A model generated the notes under the pieces. That model did no database searches. It was not told the DNA's origin and saw only the letters and a program-made list of their open reading frames with translations. Positions 10,709 through 22,189 of a stretch of DNA of 64,000 nt are shown one piece after another (positions within the stretch are counted from its first letter, which is position 1; each line of letters opens with the position of its first letter). Location of the stretch: NCBI GenBank assembly GCA_964020085.1, contig OZ026600.1:13720635-13784634 (forward strand), read 5' to 3'. The DNA comes from Micromussa lordhowensis. Taxonomy: Eukaryota; Cnidaria; Anthozoa; Scleractinia; Lobophylliidae. The position numbers and the translations under genes are program-made.

Positions 10709-13700
10709 AGGAAGTTCGTGGAGGTGATGGTGAGCCTAGTGCCAGACTTTGTCCACTAGGGTGGACAGCTGTTGGTACCATTGATGTGTATGAGCGACAT
10801 GGGGCGTGTAACACTGGATTCCTTCACACCTGTCGGATGCAGAGGTTGGACAGTATTGATGGGGAACTTAACAATTTGATGAAACAATTTTGGAGCCTGT
10901 AGGCTATTGGCATTACCCCTCAAGTGGATAGACAACTGACTCCAGATGAGAGGCTAGCCGTTAACAAGGTCAACAAAACCTTAAGATTCAATGGAGAGAG
11001 ATATGAAGTTGCCATGCCTTGGAAACATGATAGACCACTTTTGCCATCAAACCGGCAGATGGCTGAAAGGTGCCTTTGGTCAGTTGAAAAGAAATTGAAG
11101 CAGGATGAGAGCCTTGCACAGGCATACCAGTCAGTGATAGATACTACAAAAGCAAAGGATACATCCGAGAAGTTCCTGAAAAGGAGCCTAAACCTTCAAC
11201 AGAATGGTTTCTTCCACACTTCCCAGTGGTCCGCCCGGAGAAGGCTACAACCAAAGTTCGGATCATATTTGATGGCTCGGCTCAGCACCACAGAAAGAGT
11301 TTGAACAGTGAATCGTTACCAGGTCCTATAGTTGCAAAGTGACATTGTGGGCATTTTAGTAAAGTTCAGAAAGGAATCATTTGCCTTAGTTAGTGACGTG
11401 ACTCAAATGTACCATCAACTAATTCTCAGACCAGTTGACAGGCCACTGCATAGATTTCTGTATTGGGACTTGGGCTGTGACGATTCACCCAAGGTGTACG
11501 AATTTCAAAGGTTTATTTTCGGAGGATGTTATTGCCCATTTTGCGTGAAATTCGTTTCGCAAAAACACGCAGAAATTAATATGCAGACTTACCCATTGGC
11601 AGCTAAAGCAGTCTTGGAACACTGCTACATGGATGACCTCATGCCTTCAGCACCCACGGTTGATGAAGCTAAAGAAACACGGAGGCAGCTGACTGAATTA
11701 GGCGACCAGGCTGGTTTCCACATTCGAAAGTGGGTATCTAACGATGTTGATGTGATTGCTGACATCAAAGAAGAAGACAGAGCTTCTGAGATAGACTTAG
11801 AGAAGAGAGAGTTGCCAACAACCAAGACCCTAGGTGTCCTATGGAGCGCTACAGATGACAAATTCTTCTTTCAGCACTCCTTGCAGTTGGATGGATTTGA
11901 ATTCACCAAAAGGAATGTTTTAAAGAAAACAACTACAGTGTACGACCCATTAGGTTTCTTGTCGCCTTACATAGTCAGATCAAAGTTGCTGATGCAGAAA
12001 GCATAGCTAGAAGCAGGGACATGCGACGATTTGTTGCCAGAACACCATCAGCAAGAATGGATGAAGTGGTTTCAAGAGCTCCATGACCTTGAACTAGTGA
12101 AAATCCCAAGGTGTTTGAAAAATCCTGTGGCAAAGGTGGTAGAGTTAAACATCCATACATTCACTGATGCATCGGAGAGTGCATACGCACTTGCAGTCTA
12201 TGCACATCGTGTGTATGAGAGTGGTGATGTTACTGTTCGATTGATTGCATCAAAGTCCAGGCTTGCACCACTGAAAGCTGTTAGTATCCCCAGATTGGAG
12301 CTCATTGGTGCACTCATCAGTACACGACTAACAATGCAAGTTTGCACAGCTCTCAAGGTATCTTCACACGAAGTAACATACTGGGTGGATAGTGTAAACA
12401 TTGGATACTTGATCCCCGATCAATGCAGAGAATACAAGCCGTTCATAAGATCCATGAGTGTTCAGTTCCCAGACAGTGGCGGTATGTACCCAGCGGACCA
12501 CAGAACAAGAGGACTGACCGTAGAAGAATTAGCAAACACAAGTCAATGGTGGAATGGACCCGCGTTCCTTAAGAGGTCAGAAGACGAGTGGCCAGAGTGC
12601 ACGTTTGATGTACCAGTGTCTGAAGAGAGTCTTGAGTTAAAAAGAGGAAAAGAAGTTTCAGGAAAGAAGGCTTGTAGCTATGAAATCACTAAAGGAGGTG
12701 AAGAGAATGCTGACGACAACAATGCCAGAGAGGAAGGAGTTTGGCGGTTGAATCCCTCAAGGTATTCAAAGTGGTATCGGGTTAAACCAAAAGGAGAACT
12801 GGAACTTGGGTTGTCTCTAGTAAGAGTGAAAGCCTGGGTGCACCGATTCACTGCAAACTGTAGGAGATCAGCCAATCAAAGACTGCAGGGCGAACTTACG
12901 CCGTTAGAGCTTGAAGATGCTGAAGAAGCTATTATTAGGGAGGTGCAGACTGAAAAGTATGCAGCAGAAATGGATTCACTGGGAAGAAACAAGCAAATTC
13001 CAAGGCAAAGTACATTGGCACCGTTAAATCCGGTATTAGTTGATGGAATTTTAAGATCGAACACAAGATTACAACAGGAGGACGATCTTCCTTATGAAGT
13101 TAAGTGTCCAATCATTTTGCCAAAGAGGGATCAAGTCACAGGTCTGATTGTTAAGAACTACCATGAATCAGAAGGTCATCAGATGGGGCTTAATTATACA
13201 ATCAATCACCTACGTGCGAGATATTTTGTGGTCCATGCACGCGAGCAGGTTTAAAGGGTCAGGAGAGAGTGCTTGGAGTGTGTGAAGCGATTTCGATCAA
13301 GGCCAGCTTGTCAACAGATGGCACTGTTGCCAAGAATCGGACTACAGCAGTCTAGACCATTCATCAATTGTGCAGTTGACTTCGGAGGTCCTTACTTGAC
13401 TAAGCAAGGGCGGGGCAGAGTACGAGCAAAGCGCTACTTGTGTTTATTCCTCTGTTTACAGACACATTGTTGCCATTTGGAGTTGGCGTCGTCCTTGGAC
13501 ACTGATGCATTTCTCAATGCTTTCATACGGATGACGGCGAGGAGGGGCTGGCCTAAGCAGATGTTAAGTGATAATGGGACAAACTTTGTAAGCTCGTCAA
13601 GGGAAATAAAGGAATTAGTCTCAGCAATTGACCAAGACAAGGTACAATGGATGACCTCCAACAAGGCAGTGATGTGGAATTGGAACCCGCCAGCTGCGCC

Positions 13701-14277
13701 GCATTTTGGTGGACTTTTCGAGTTTATGATAAAGTCAGCTAAACGTGCAATAGCTGCGGTACTCGGTAGCGCAGAGGTAAACAACGAGGAGTTGGAGACG
13801 ATTTTCATCGGTGTGGAAAGCCTACTTAATTCAGGGCCTCTTACAACTGTAAGCGATGACTCTAATGACGAACCGGTGTTGACTCCGAATCATTTTCTGA
13901 TTGGTCAGATGGGAGGCAACTTTGTACCAGAGAGTGTTGACACCACAGCTTTTAACCCAAGGAAGCGTTGGCGAAGAGTGCAGGAGCTTACGAGACATGT
14001 TTGGCAATGGTGGATGCAAGAGCATTTGCCGCATATTGGATCGAGACCAAAGTGGTTCTTTCCTGCAGATAACATTCAGGTTGGAGACGTGGCTGTAGTT
14101 ATCGACCCTAATGCTGCCAGACAGGAATGGAAAGTAGGACGCATCGAGCAGACCTATCCAGGTCCTGATGGACTAGTGCGAGTGGTGGATGTTCGAGTCA
14201 AGGAGAAGGTCCTAAAGCGACCAATAACCAGAATCTCTCCACTTGAGATTCAAGACATTTATGTCGTGACTGGTTGA
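10705..14277 (+). pseudogene. BEL-1 pol: RT, RNase H, integrase; broken by stops and a frameshift
   Basis: A post-protease segment (LCPLGWTAVG) leads to an in-frame TAG at 10900. A frameshift at about 11150 then leads into the RT. RT motif A (ALVSDVTQMYHQ) and motif C (YMDD at 11626-11637) are intact. RNase H begins FTDASESAYALAVY at about 12154. The integrase follows with a zinc-binding head (YHESEGHQMGL), first Asp in CAVDFGGPY (13369), second in LSDNGTNF (13564) and Glu in PHFGGLFEFMIK (about 13717). The C-terminal domain (LTPNHFLIGQ and KRPITRISPLE) ends at 14277. From 11332 onward one frame holds only two stops, TAG at 12004 and TAA at 13252. The catalytic residues of RT and integrase all survive. 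Confidence 0.9.
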
Positions 14278-14363
14278 TCTCTAGTTTGAACTAAAGACAA
14301 GTTTAGAACAGTTTTATGTAATGTGCGAATTACAGATCTCCCTGCAATTCGGGAGGGGAAGAA

Positions 14364-14555
14364 TGTTGATACCGTTTTCTCTGGAGTTGCGTGACATCAC
14401 GCAGGAGACTGAATATGTAATGACCTTTGACCCATGTGACGAGTTGAGTTTGACTGAAGTTGTCAATCGGGGACAACAGATTTATAATCAGTAGTTTTCT
14501 TGCATTACAATTATTAAAATCGTTGAGTTAAATCAAGTTGATAATGGAATCAACA
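14364..14555 (+). repeat. BEL-1 3' LTR
   Basis: A 192-bp copy of the left LTR with about 9 substitutions by eye, mostly transitions. The purine tract at 14351-14363 lies immediately upstream and GGGGG (14556-14560) follows. Gypsy sequence resumes after that on the minus strand. Confidence 0.93.
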
Positions 14556-14560
14556 GGGGG

Positions 14561-15143
14561 TGTCTGTTTAAGGTATCCGCTAATTACATCTCTGAACCAC
14601 GCCTGTACTTGAGTTCCACATCATACTGCATAAGCCTCGTCATGAGACATTGCAGTCATTTAGGGGTTGATGCAAGGGGTTTCTGGGAAATCATCTCTAA
14701 TGGCTTGTGGTCTGTTCACAGGGGTTACCTTTCTTCCATAGACATATTGGTGATTGTGCTCCATTCCAAAGACTTGGGAAAGTAAGTCCTTCTCAATTTG
14801 TGAGTAGTTCTGCTCCGTCTTGGTTACGGCTCTGCTTGCATATGTCACTGGTTGACCTTGTTACATTAGTGCAAACCCAATCCCTTGCTCTGAGGCATCT
14901 CCTTCTCCTTCAACAGGGGAATCTGGATTGAAGTACTTCAGCACTGAAGCAGTAGACACTGCTATCTTAATCATTTCAAATGCTTGTTCTTACTCCTCAC
15001 TCCCAGGGGACTTTACGAGCTGGTCTGCACAGCGGCCTCACACGTGTCTGAGAGGACATCTAAGAACTTGGAGAGTACTTCACTGTGTTGACAAGGCATG
15101 GAACAGCTTGAACATCTTCTGGTCAGGGCATGTTAAAAATGGC
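14561..15143 (-). pseudogene. Gypsy RT end and RNase H, broken
   Basis: On the minus strand, 14848-14660 reads YASRAVTKTEQNYSQIEKDLL followed by HQYVYGRKV. This is the RNase H stretch of Ty3/Gypsy elements with the conserved YASR and TE--Y-QIEKE motifs. A further frame toward 14570 gives LMQYDVELKYRRGSEM, a stop and LADTL, the usual end of the RNase H region. The reading then meets BEL-1 at the target duplication. The part toward 15143 is badly frame-shifted. Its right edge is a small MITE. Confidence 0.78.
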
Positions 15144-15192
15144 TTCAACACTTTCACTGCCAAGACCCACTTATAGATTTTACTCTGTCTAA
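15144..15192 (+). mobile_element. Left half of a small palindromic MITE split by Harbinger-1
   Basis: The piece starts CAACACTTTCACTGCCAAG and ends at the TAA target site. Its counterpart at 20544-20597 ends with the complementary run CTTGGTAGTGAAGGGGTTAA. Together they make a roughly 100-bp inverted-repeat element in the Gypsy RT that served as target for Harbinger-1. Confidence 0.6.
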
Positions 15193-15266
15193 AGGCCGAT
15201 TTAGACGGTACAACTTTCGCTTACAACCATCGCATGCAACCTGCTCGCGTCATCCCTACAACACGA
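15193..15266 (+). repeat. Harbinger-1 left terminal inverted repeat
   Basis: Seventy-four bases identical to the reverse complement of 20467-20540, from AGGCCGATTTAGACGG to CCCTACAACACGA. The match ends abruptly after this. It would be the transposase binding and cleavage site. Confidence 0.93.
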
Positions 15267-15448
15267 GTTGTGTCGTGTAAATCTACTCCACAACTCACGC
15301 AAGTCTGTTGTGTGCGACACGAAAAAAGTTGTAGAGTTTTAAAACTTGCTTTAAAATCCCACAACATCGTAGGCAAAAACGATCAAATTTCGCTACTATG
15401 TGGGGGAGCGTTGGGCCTCTGTGGGGGAGGTAGTGCTGCGAATTCAAA

Positions 15449-16771
15449 ATGGCGGATGGTAATACTTTCACAAAGATGCCAAAGAAAGAGGGAAAAAACT
15501 TCACAGATGAAGAAGTGGAGCGTTTAATTAGTGAATGGAGCAAAGAGGAGGTGCTTTTTAATTGCAGGCACCAAGACTATTTTAAAGAAGACGCCAGAGG
15601 TGCTGCAATTCAGCGAATTCTTGAAAGTTTGAACAAAGAAGGTAAGTCGCTAATTTCTGCTAAACAAATTGTTTACTTCTTAGAAATAAGCTTACAGTAC
15701 TCTCTTCATCTTTTAAATATGAAGATGGACAATTTAATTAAACACAATGTATTATGTGCCTGTTGCAGCTTCGCTCAAAAAAATGTAAACAAACCAGAAC
15801 CCCTGCTCCAAGGGTAGTGCTGAGGTCATAAAAACCAACTGTGTGAAAGTCAATTAGAAAAGAATACCATTAGACTGTATATATTTTAACATGCAATATC
15901 TATTTCAAAGTTGTTTTTTTTTTTATTTCACTCTAATATAGCCACATATTTAACCTTATTATTGAAATTATTAAATGCAAGTGTATACCGCAGCTCTTAC
16001 TTTTGCAAACATGCTGTTCACTGTTCTGTAAAACAATTCATTGTTACCTGCAATGTCTCTTGTATTAGATAATGCTACAAATTGCAGTGTAACTTCTTAA
16101 TTAACACTTTACGGATCAAGTATGTCAACACTAGCATTGACTTTTATCATAATATATAAGACAACACCTTTTATTCACATCCCAATAATGTTTTCTATTC
16201 TTCTAGGTCTTTTGCAGGATGAATTGGTTAAAAAAATGGGTTCCTTGCGTACATACTATGGGAAAGAGGTTAGGAAAGAGAGAAATAGTCGTGTGTCAGG
16301 AACCGGGAGGAAGGATGTTTATACATGAAAATGGCCATTCTTTAATTCCTTACACTTCCTCAAGGACAATATCACCCCACGAAAGACGACATCCAACATA
16401 GATGCCATTGTGATAACAGATGAGCAAAGTGAAACGAGCACAACAAACAATGATGACCAGGCAGAAAATACTCCCCCAGTGGTAGAGAACTGTGTTTTTA
16501 AACTACACAACCCCCCTGCCTCCAAAGGTAAGAAGAAAAAGTCCACAGATTTGGAAGAAGAGCTGCTTTCTACTTGTATACAGGAATTAAAGAAACCACG
16601 AGTTTGTCCCGATCCTCAAGATGCAGATATGGCCTTTGGTAACTATATTGTGAAACAGCTGAAGAATATCCCTAATGGTTACCCAAAAGAAATGATGAAG
16701 ATTGAAATTCAACAAGTTATTATGAAAACTATGGTGACTGGCAGCACTATTGATTTGAAGGATTTCTTGTG
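15449..16771 (+). pseudogene. Harbinger-1 accessory DNA-binding protein (Myb/SANT-MADF), one stop
   Basis: Two exons are supported. Exon 1 is 15449-15641 (MADGNTFTKMPKKEGKNFTD, then LISEWSKEEVLFNCRH). The intron has canonical GTAAGT and TTCTTCTAG ends (15642-16206). Exon 2 runs from 16207 to 16771. The splice joins phase 1 to phase 2 without loss of frame. The MADF-like part continues ELVKKMGSLRTYYGKEVRKE with the SGTG and W signals, then an acidic and lysine-rich tail. An in-frame TGA at about 16326 sits just before the conserved KW. In PIF/Harbinger elements such a partner brings the transposase to the nucleus and the DNA ends. An exon-skipping isoform cannot be excluded. Confidence 0.82.
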
Positions 16772-17422
16772 AACAGTTTTGATTGACATATTTTGAGATT
16801 GTCAAAATCTTTAGTTTTCATTTAGTTTTTGATCAGAAATTCATAAAGAATTAAATTATATTTATTTATTGACACACATTTAAAATTTGTTGTGTAATTC
16901 ATCAACAATTTCTTATATCAAATTCACAAAAAAATTTATATACACAAGATTTCAAAACAAACATTATTTGGATAAGCACTTTTTATTTGACCATTAATAT
17001 TATATTTATATGCTATAATAGAGTGCATTCATTACATCCAAACGTTAAATGCTTTGGAGATAATATTCCATTGTGAAAATTAACACAAAATGCCCTTTTT
17101 CTTCTGTTGTTTACATTTTGTGTTATTTGGTAGTAAAAAAATAAACTGTTTTTCACAAATTCAAAAATTGTCAAATTTCTCCTGCTCATAAATGTTTTAT
17201 CAATTATTTGTTAGTCTCATCCCAAATGGTATACAGTTGTCAACTACCTAATGTGTTGTTATATGACAGCACTGCAGTTCCACTTATCAGTGACACAAAA
17301 ATAGTCTATATTTCACAGTCAAGTGAAAGTTGCTGAAATATGTACATTATTGAGAGATAATGAAGGCAATAATTAAATGTTTATTGATACATTAATGACA
17401 TAATGATCTCCATGTTCAATAA
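16772..17422. other. Harbinger-1 spacer between converging genes
   Basis: AT-rich spacer without an open frame of note. It should hold the polyadenylation signals of both genes (several AATAAA-like runs), which cannot be assigned individually. Confidence 0.5.
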
Positions 17423-17793
17423 GGCCGTATCCACACATATCCGGAGATTTCTGTATCCCCAAATTTTTTTATGCGGATACAAAAATAATATTATATGCAT
17501 CCATGTAGTGTATACAACCGTCCACATGTGTCCAAATATCTCAAAGGATTAGTTAACAGAGCATGCGCAGTACAAGAAAAGCTGATACTGTGACGTCAGC
17601 ATATACAAAAATATATGGATACAAGCGTCCACACGTATCCGTATACACAGTGTATACAGAAATTTCCACTCTGGAGAGCGTATACAGAAATCTCCAGATA
17701 CACTGAGTGTATACGGCAGACGTGTGGACGCTAGGTGTGTCTGCATAAAAAAATTGCGAACACAAAAATCTCCAGATACATGTGGACGGGGCC
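17423..17793. mobile_element. Harbinger-type MITE inside Harbinger-1
   Basis: About 371 bp with imperfect terminal inverted repeats (GGCCGTATCCACACATATCC at the left; the complement of CATGTGGACGGGGCC at the right) and TAA duplications at 17420-17422 and 17794-17796. Internal copies of GTGTATAC and TCCACACG-like words form a further imperfect palindrome. It has no coding capacity, so it must have been moved in trans. Confidence 0.85.
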
Positions 17794-18707
17794 TAACACT
17801 CCTGCATTTCTCTCTACCAATTAATTCTTAATTGAACAGCATGGAGTCCTACATATAATAATATACACAAATGTAAGTGTGTAGGCTCTGCTAAAGATAC
17901 AAATTAGAAGGTTACAATCACTAAATCTTCACAGCAGGCAATTCCATTGCCATGGCACTTGACCAGGTCCATTCAAGTACTGGCACAGTTGGTCTCTGAT
18001 GGCTTCAGCTCTTCGTGGCTGCCTTCCTTTCCTTGAATTTGGGAATGCTGAGAAGGGATTCTGTTTAACCTCTTGTCTCCAGGATCCAGATTGTACAGAC
18101 CCATCAACATAGTCTTCCACATCAATTGACCCTTGTGGAGTCTAGCAACCTGGTGACCTTGCTCTCAGAAAATTATGGAGGTTAATGGCTGCTAGAGTAA
18201 TCTTTATGGCAGTTTCAGGGTTGACGCAGAGGGTGGAATGGAATACCCGAAATCTACTAGCAAGAATCTCGATAATATTCTCGCTTACTCTCCTTGCTCT
18301 TGATATTCTGTAATTAAAAATTCTCCTCTCCTCAGATAGATTTCGTTGTGAGTAGGGTTTCATGATGTTTTGTTCAAGTGGGAAGGCATCATCACCAGCT
18401 ATGAAATATGGCACTGGCTCTGTACTTTCAACTTCCTCAAAAGACTGATCCAAGGATTGTGGAAGCAGAGAGGGTTCTGGAAGTCCCAAAGAACCTTAAA
18501 AAGTCAAAATGACCATTACTAAGTAATTGAAATATTATCTTGGATTAAATGTAATCTTATATATCTTTTAATAATTTCACTCATTAATGCATTGGTCAGG
18601 CTATTTGTTCTTATAAGCATAGTATAGCTTCATTTTATAAATCATATTTTAATGGAAAGTATCATATAGTTCTTTCACTCACTTCTCACTTTTACAATAC
18701 ATATATC

Positions 18708-18830
18708 TTATTAGACGTTTTGGTGTGTAGTATCGCTGTATATTTTCACGAGTTGTGGAGTATTTTGACGAGCCCGTAGGGCGAGTCAAAATGCAAACAA
18801 CGAGTAAAAATATACAGCGATACTACACTC

Positions 18831-18845
<15 letters not shown>
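18708..18845. mobile_element. Palindromic MITE in the transposase intron
   Basis: A 138-bp near-perfect inverted repeat whose ends are TTATTAGACG and CGTCTAATAA, with arms of about 50 bases. The centre holds GACGAGCCCGTAGGGCGAGTC. It lies in the 0.84-kb intron between transposase exons 2 and 3. Confidence 0.82.
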
Positions 18846-18850
<5 letters not shown>

Positions 18851-18862
<12 letters not shown>

Positions 18863-19003
18863 GATTTCTTTTCCCAAAATTCTGACTTGCTAAGGTTTTG
18901 AGCTTCACGCGGCCGGGAGGAATGAGGCGAGTACAAATATCGTGTGATATTTGTACTCGTTTCGCGCGTTTTTTGTACTCTAGGATGCAGAGTTGGATAA
19001 TAA
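18851..19003. mobile_element. Second hairpin MITE next to the first
   Basis: The ends are the perfect 12-bp inverted repeats TTATTATCCAAC and GTTGGATAATAA. The centre (18928-18959) is a perfect 14-bp-arm hairpin with a 4-base loop (GAGTACAAATATC-GTGT-GATATTTGTACTC). It may be a MITE of its own or part of a larger one with 18708-18845. Confidence 0.7.
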
Positions 19004-20466
19004 TATTAATTATCCATTTCATAATAAATGAAGGAGTTAAAAATCCCAATTTCAATAATCACCAAAACACGCGTGACCCAAAACGTTTCAAGCATTTTCG
19101 AGGTTGTCAATCAAAATTCTTGACTTGGAAAATGACAGAACTACTCATCGATAGAAGACAGTATCAAAAATAATCAAAGCCTTATGTTTAGCATAAAACT
19201 TATGTCAAGTTTTTTTTCACTTTCGCTGTTTGATTGACAGCCACTACAGCACTATTTTCCAAATGCAACTTTGGACTTTTGTGATTTACATAGATAATAT
19301 ATGTTGTAAGCTCTGCTTATATTATCACCTGTAGCAAGTAGTTTCCAAAACTGTGAGTTTTTTAATACACCACCATCACTTATACGCCCTTGGCAGCCCA
19401 CATCAGCATATGTAAATTTGTAGTCAGCATCTACTACTGCCATTAATACAATGCTGTAGTAGCCTTTATAGTTGTAGAACTCTGACCCACTATGCTTGGG
19501 ATGGAGTATGCGGACATGTTTCCCATCTGCTGCTCCTATGCAATTGGGCAGTTGCCAGCGGTCCTCAAACATCTTTGAAATAGCAAGCCACTCATCTGAA
19601 GATTTTGGGCAGTTAAAGTGATCTTCTTTCAGGACTTTGTAAATTGAATCACACACTTCAGGGATAATGGTGCACAGAGTGGATTGGCTAATTCTGAATT
19701 GGTACTGGAGACTAGAAAACGATTCCCCTGTAGCCAGAAATCTCAAGATAACTGCTAATCTCTCCTCTGGTGGTATGGCCTCTCTCATGTTTGTATCTTG
19801 TTTCTTGACTAAAGGTATATTTTATGTAAAATCTCCTGTAATTGAACAATATTTAAAATATATTTGATTCCCTTCATAATATGAATTCGACAAAGATTTG
19901 CAGTTTATGAGATGTTCTGTTCATCGGAATAAAAATGTGATCAATCCAAATTTCCACCAAAAAATCAGAAAACAACTAGATTCAAAATACGTCACGAAAT
20001 GAAATGATGATATCTTTCAAATTATTGACAAAAATAAACAATTTGTGACCCACAATGGCAAGTAAAAGGCATGATATGATAAAAGGGAACATGAAAACCA
20101 TAATTTCATGAAGTTAAACACTGCAATCGATATGAAATTCAGATACCTCAAATGCTGTAGTGTCCATTCGTAGATAACGCCGATAGTTTTGCGCATCTTC
20201 TACACGTAACTCTTGTATAATCTCTCTATATGCTCCCATATCCTTTCTTCGTCCCAGCCACCCCTTTTCTCTAGCACTTCTGCGTCTTTTTTTGTTCTTT
20301 TTTCGCTTACAGACAATTGCAACAATGACTGCTGCCGCAACAATACTGGTGTCAGCCATTTTGTTTGTTGTGGCTCCCAGCCCCCTTGGAGCGAAAAATT
20401 CATGAGTCGCGCGCGATGTTGGTGAGTGGTAGGCAAAATATCGTAGGCGTGTAAATCAGACTTACG

Positions 20467-20540
20467 TCGTGTTGTAGGGATGACGCGAGCAGGTTGCATG
20501 CGATGGTTGTAAGCGAAAGTTGTACCGTCTAAATCGGCCT
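20467..20540 (-). repeat. Harbinger-1 right terminal inverted repeat
   Basis: Perfect 74-bp inverted copy of 15193-15266, followed by the TAA target duplication and then the right half of the disrupted MITE. Confidence 0.93.
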
Positions 20541-20543
20541 TAA

Positions 20544-20597
20544 CGCGAGACGATTTTACTCGTGAATGGGAGACCCCTTGGTAGTGAAGGGGTTAAC
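20544..20597 (+). mobile_element. Right half of the MITE split by Harbinger-1
   Basis: The sequence runs from CGCGAGACGATTTTACTCG to CTTGGTAGTGAAGGGGTTAA and pairs with 15144-15192. The Gypsy RT frame (minus strand) resumes directly after it. Confidence 0.6.
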
Positions 20598-21836
20598 CTT
20601 ATGAGGATCAGGTTTTAATCCTTTACTGGTCAGTAGGTGGCCAATAAATAAAACTTCGTAAACGTTCTAAGTTGTGGTCCAGCTTCTGTTGTAAGTGTCC
20701 TGGGGCTGGCAATGTTTCAAATGACATTCGCTTCCAGCTGTGTCTACCCCATGGTGTCTGGAAAGTTATAAGAAGACTTCACTCATCATCCACCTGAATA
20801 TGTTGGACACAATCTTTAAGGTCAGCTTCACTGAAGACTTTGACATTTGCTAATTCTAGGGGGATTTCTTCTATAACAGGTAACAGGTAGTGTGATCTCT
20901 TCAGTACCTTGTTTAGATGAGCTAGATCAATACAAACTCTTAACTTTCCAGTTTTCTCCACTACTACCAGACTTGAAACCCACTCAATCGGTTCCTGTGG
21001 TTTGCAGATTATTTGCAACTTCTCTAGATGGTCCAGTTCCAACTTTAGATTCTCTTTAAGGGCGAATGGAACTCAGCGAGTGGATTGATTAATGGATTGA
21101 CTGACTTGTCAACTTTGAGGTGTAATTTGCCTTTTATACGACTTTGGCCTTTGAATACATCTGATGGTTTTCCTCATTGATTCAAGCTAAGGATAGATCA
21201 GTGGGTGGATTAGGTGTGACTTGCAGAATATTCTCCTGTTGTACTGTAACAAGATCCATCTGCTGTGAAGCATGGGATCCAATAAGTGGAATGTGATCGT
21301 CTTTGACAACGGCAAACTTGACATCGTACTTTTTGTTGTTCTTGAGGTTGCCTATGCTCACTTGACATGTTCCTTATGCAGCCATAGTAGACTCACTGTA
21401 CGTTTTCAATTTTTGTCGGCCTTACTGATACATGTTCCCGAGGGCATAAATTTCTCTGGCAAGACATTACAAGAAGCACTGGTATCAATTTTCATTCTGA
21501 TAGGTCATCCTGATATTTCCATTGCTGTGAAGATCTTCCTGCTAGGAAGATTGTTTTTGTTTACTGTGTTGATGATTTCTGACTGAGTCAAAAGAAACAG
21601 ATAGCAGCTCTTCATCCGATAAATCGGCAGATTCAAGTACGCAAACTCCACTTCTTCTTTGGTAGAACTCTTGCATACTTCACCAAAACAATTCAGCCTA
21701 CCACATGCCAAACATTGCTTCCCAAACATAGGGCATTCTTTTCTTCGTTTAACATGGCTTCTTCCGCAGCTGTTACAACTTAAGACTTCTTTGGCTTTGG
21801 GTTTCTTTTTCTTCTTCTTAAAACCAGGTCTTCACT
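20598..21836 (-). pseudogene. Gypsy gag zinc knuckle, protease and RT N-terminal half, broken
   Basis: Reading right to left, a lysine-rich stretch precedes CNSCGRSHVKRRKECP, then CLACGRLNCFGEVC, a CCHC-like gag tail (21836-21640). A degraded protease region follows. The RT at 21042-20779 has LEKLQIICKPQEPIEWVSSL, VVVEKTGKLRVCIDL and VFSEADLKDCVQHIQVDDE, which covers RT motif A. Past 20779 the frame shifts and reads GHLLTSKGLKPDPHKV at about 20646-20600. The segment between is too short to contain the YVDD motif, so an internal deletion has removed RT motif C. Confidence 0.8.
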
Positions 21837-22189
21837 TTAGTGAAGGGTTTGGCTTTCCTAAGGCAATTATGTCATCAGCTGACAGAGTTGTGGCCATCAA
21901 AGTCCAACCCCTCGTCCATGTTTTGGTGCCCAGAAACAGGTATGTAGGAGACTGTGCAGGGTGAAGTATGGCGGGGGACTTGTTCTCCTCGGCCGCTACG
22001 GTAGCCATGAAGGCTTGCCCAGAGCACTGAAACACCTGGCCAATGAAGCTCTGATGAAACTCGGAGGGCCAATCACCCACCAAGTGGATTGATGAGATTA
22101 CTGAAATCATAGGAAGCAGGCACAAAATCACATCAGTCTCCGAAAGAATGCCACAAGGTCGACTCCACTCTCTACCTCCAAGACAAGAA

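Larger units (their letters stand above)
8722..14555 (+). mobile_element. BEL/Pao LTR retrotransposon, copy 1 (BEL-1)
   Basis: The element has 192-bp direct LTRs, starts TGTT and ends AACA, and lies between GGGGG target duplications (8717-8721 and 14556-14560). A tRNA primer site follows the left LTR and a purine tract (GGGAGGGGAAGAA) precedes the right one. Gag, protease, RT, RNase H and integrase follow in the BEL/Pao order, with the C-terminal domain typical of this family. Several stops and frameshifts make it non-autonomous. By eye the LTRs differ at about 9 positions, so it is older than BEL-3. It is inserted in the opposite orientation inside the Gypsy relic. Confidence 0.93.
17929..20359 (-). 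pseudogene. Harbinger-1 transposase (DDE_Tnp_4 type), one stop
   Basis: Three minus-strand exons are visible. Exon 1 is 20359 to about 20147 (MADTSIVAAAVIVAIVCKRK, then RRYLRMDTTAFE, donor GTATCT). Exon 2 runs from about 19809 to 19332 and includes the helix-turn-helix part LAVILRFLATGESFSSLQ, the first Asp in GAADGKHVRILHP and the second in DVGCQGRISDGG; its donor is ACAG-GTGATA. Exon 3 runs from about 18495 to 17929, with acceptor TTTTTAAG, GDDAFPLEQNIMKPY, the region holding the third acidic residue, and LHNFLRA. An in-frame TAG at 18142 precedes the last 71 codons. The exon 1-2 junction does not resolve cleanly by eye. The protein would cut the TIRs and join to TWA targets. Confidence 0.85.
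15193..20540. mobile_element. PIF/Harbinger DNA transposon, copy 1 (Harbinger-1)
   Basis: The 5348-bp element is bounded by perfect 74-bp terminal inverted repeats (beginning AGGCCGATTTAGACGG) and TAA target duplications (15190-15192 and 20541-20543). It carries the two genes expected of this superfamily: a plus-strand Myb/SANT-MADF DNA-binding protein on the left and a minus-strand DDE transposase on the right, converging. Each has one in-frame stop, so this copy is probably inactive, but the perfect TIRs suggest recent movement. Three or more MITE or hairpin insertions lie inside it. Confidence 0.93.

Noticed and set aside
10700..10712. Programmed -1 frameshift between BEL-1 protease and RT region
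   Set aside because: No slippery heptamer or pseudoknot is apparent, and the element has many random indels.
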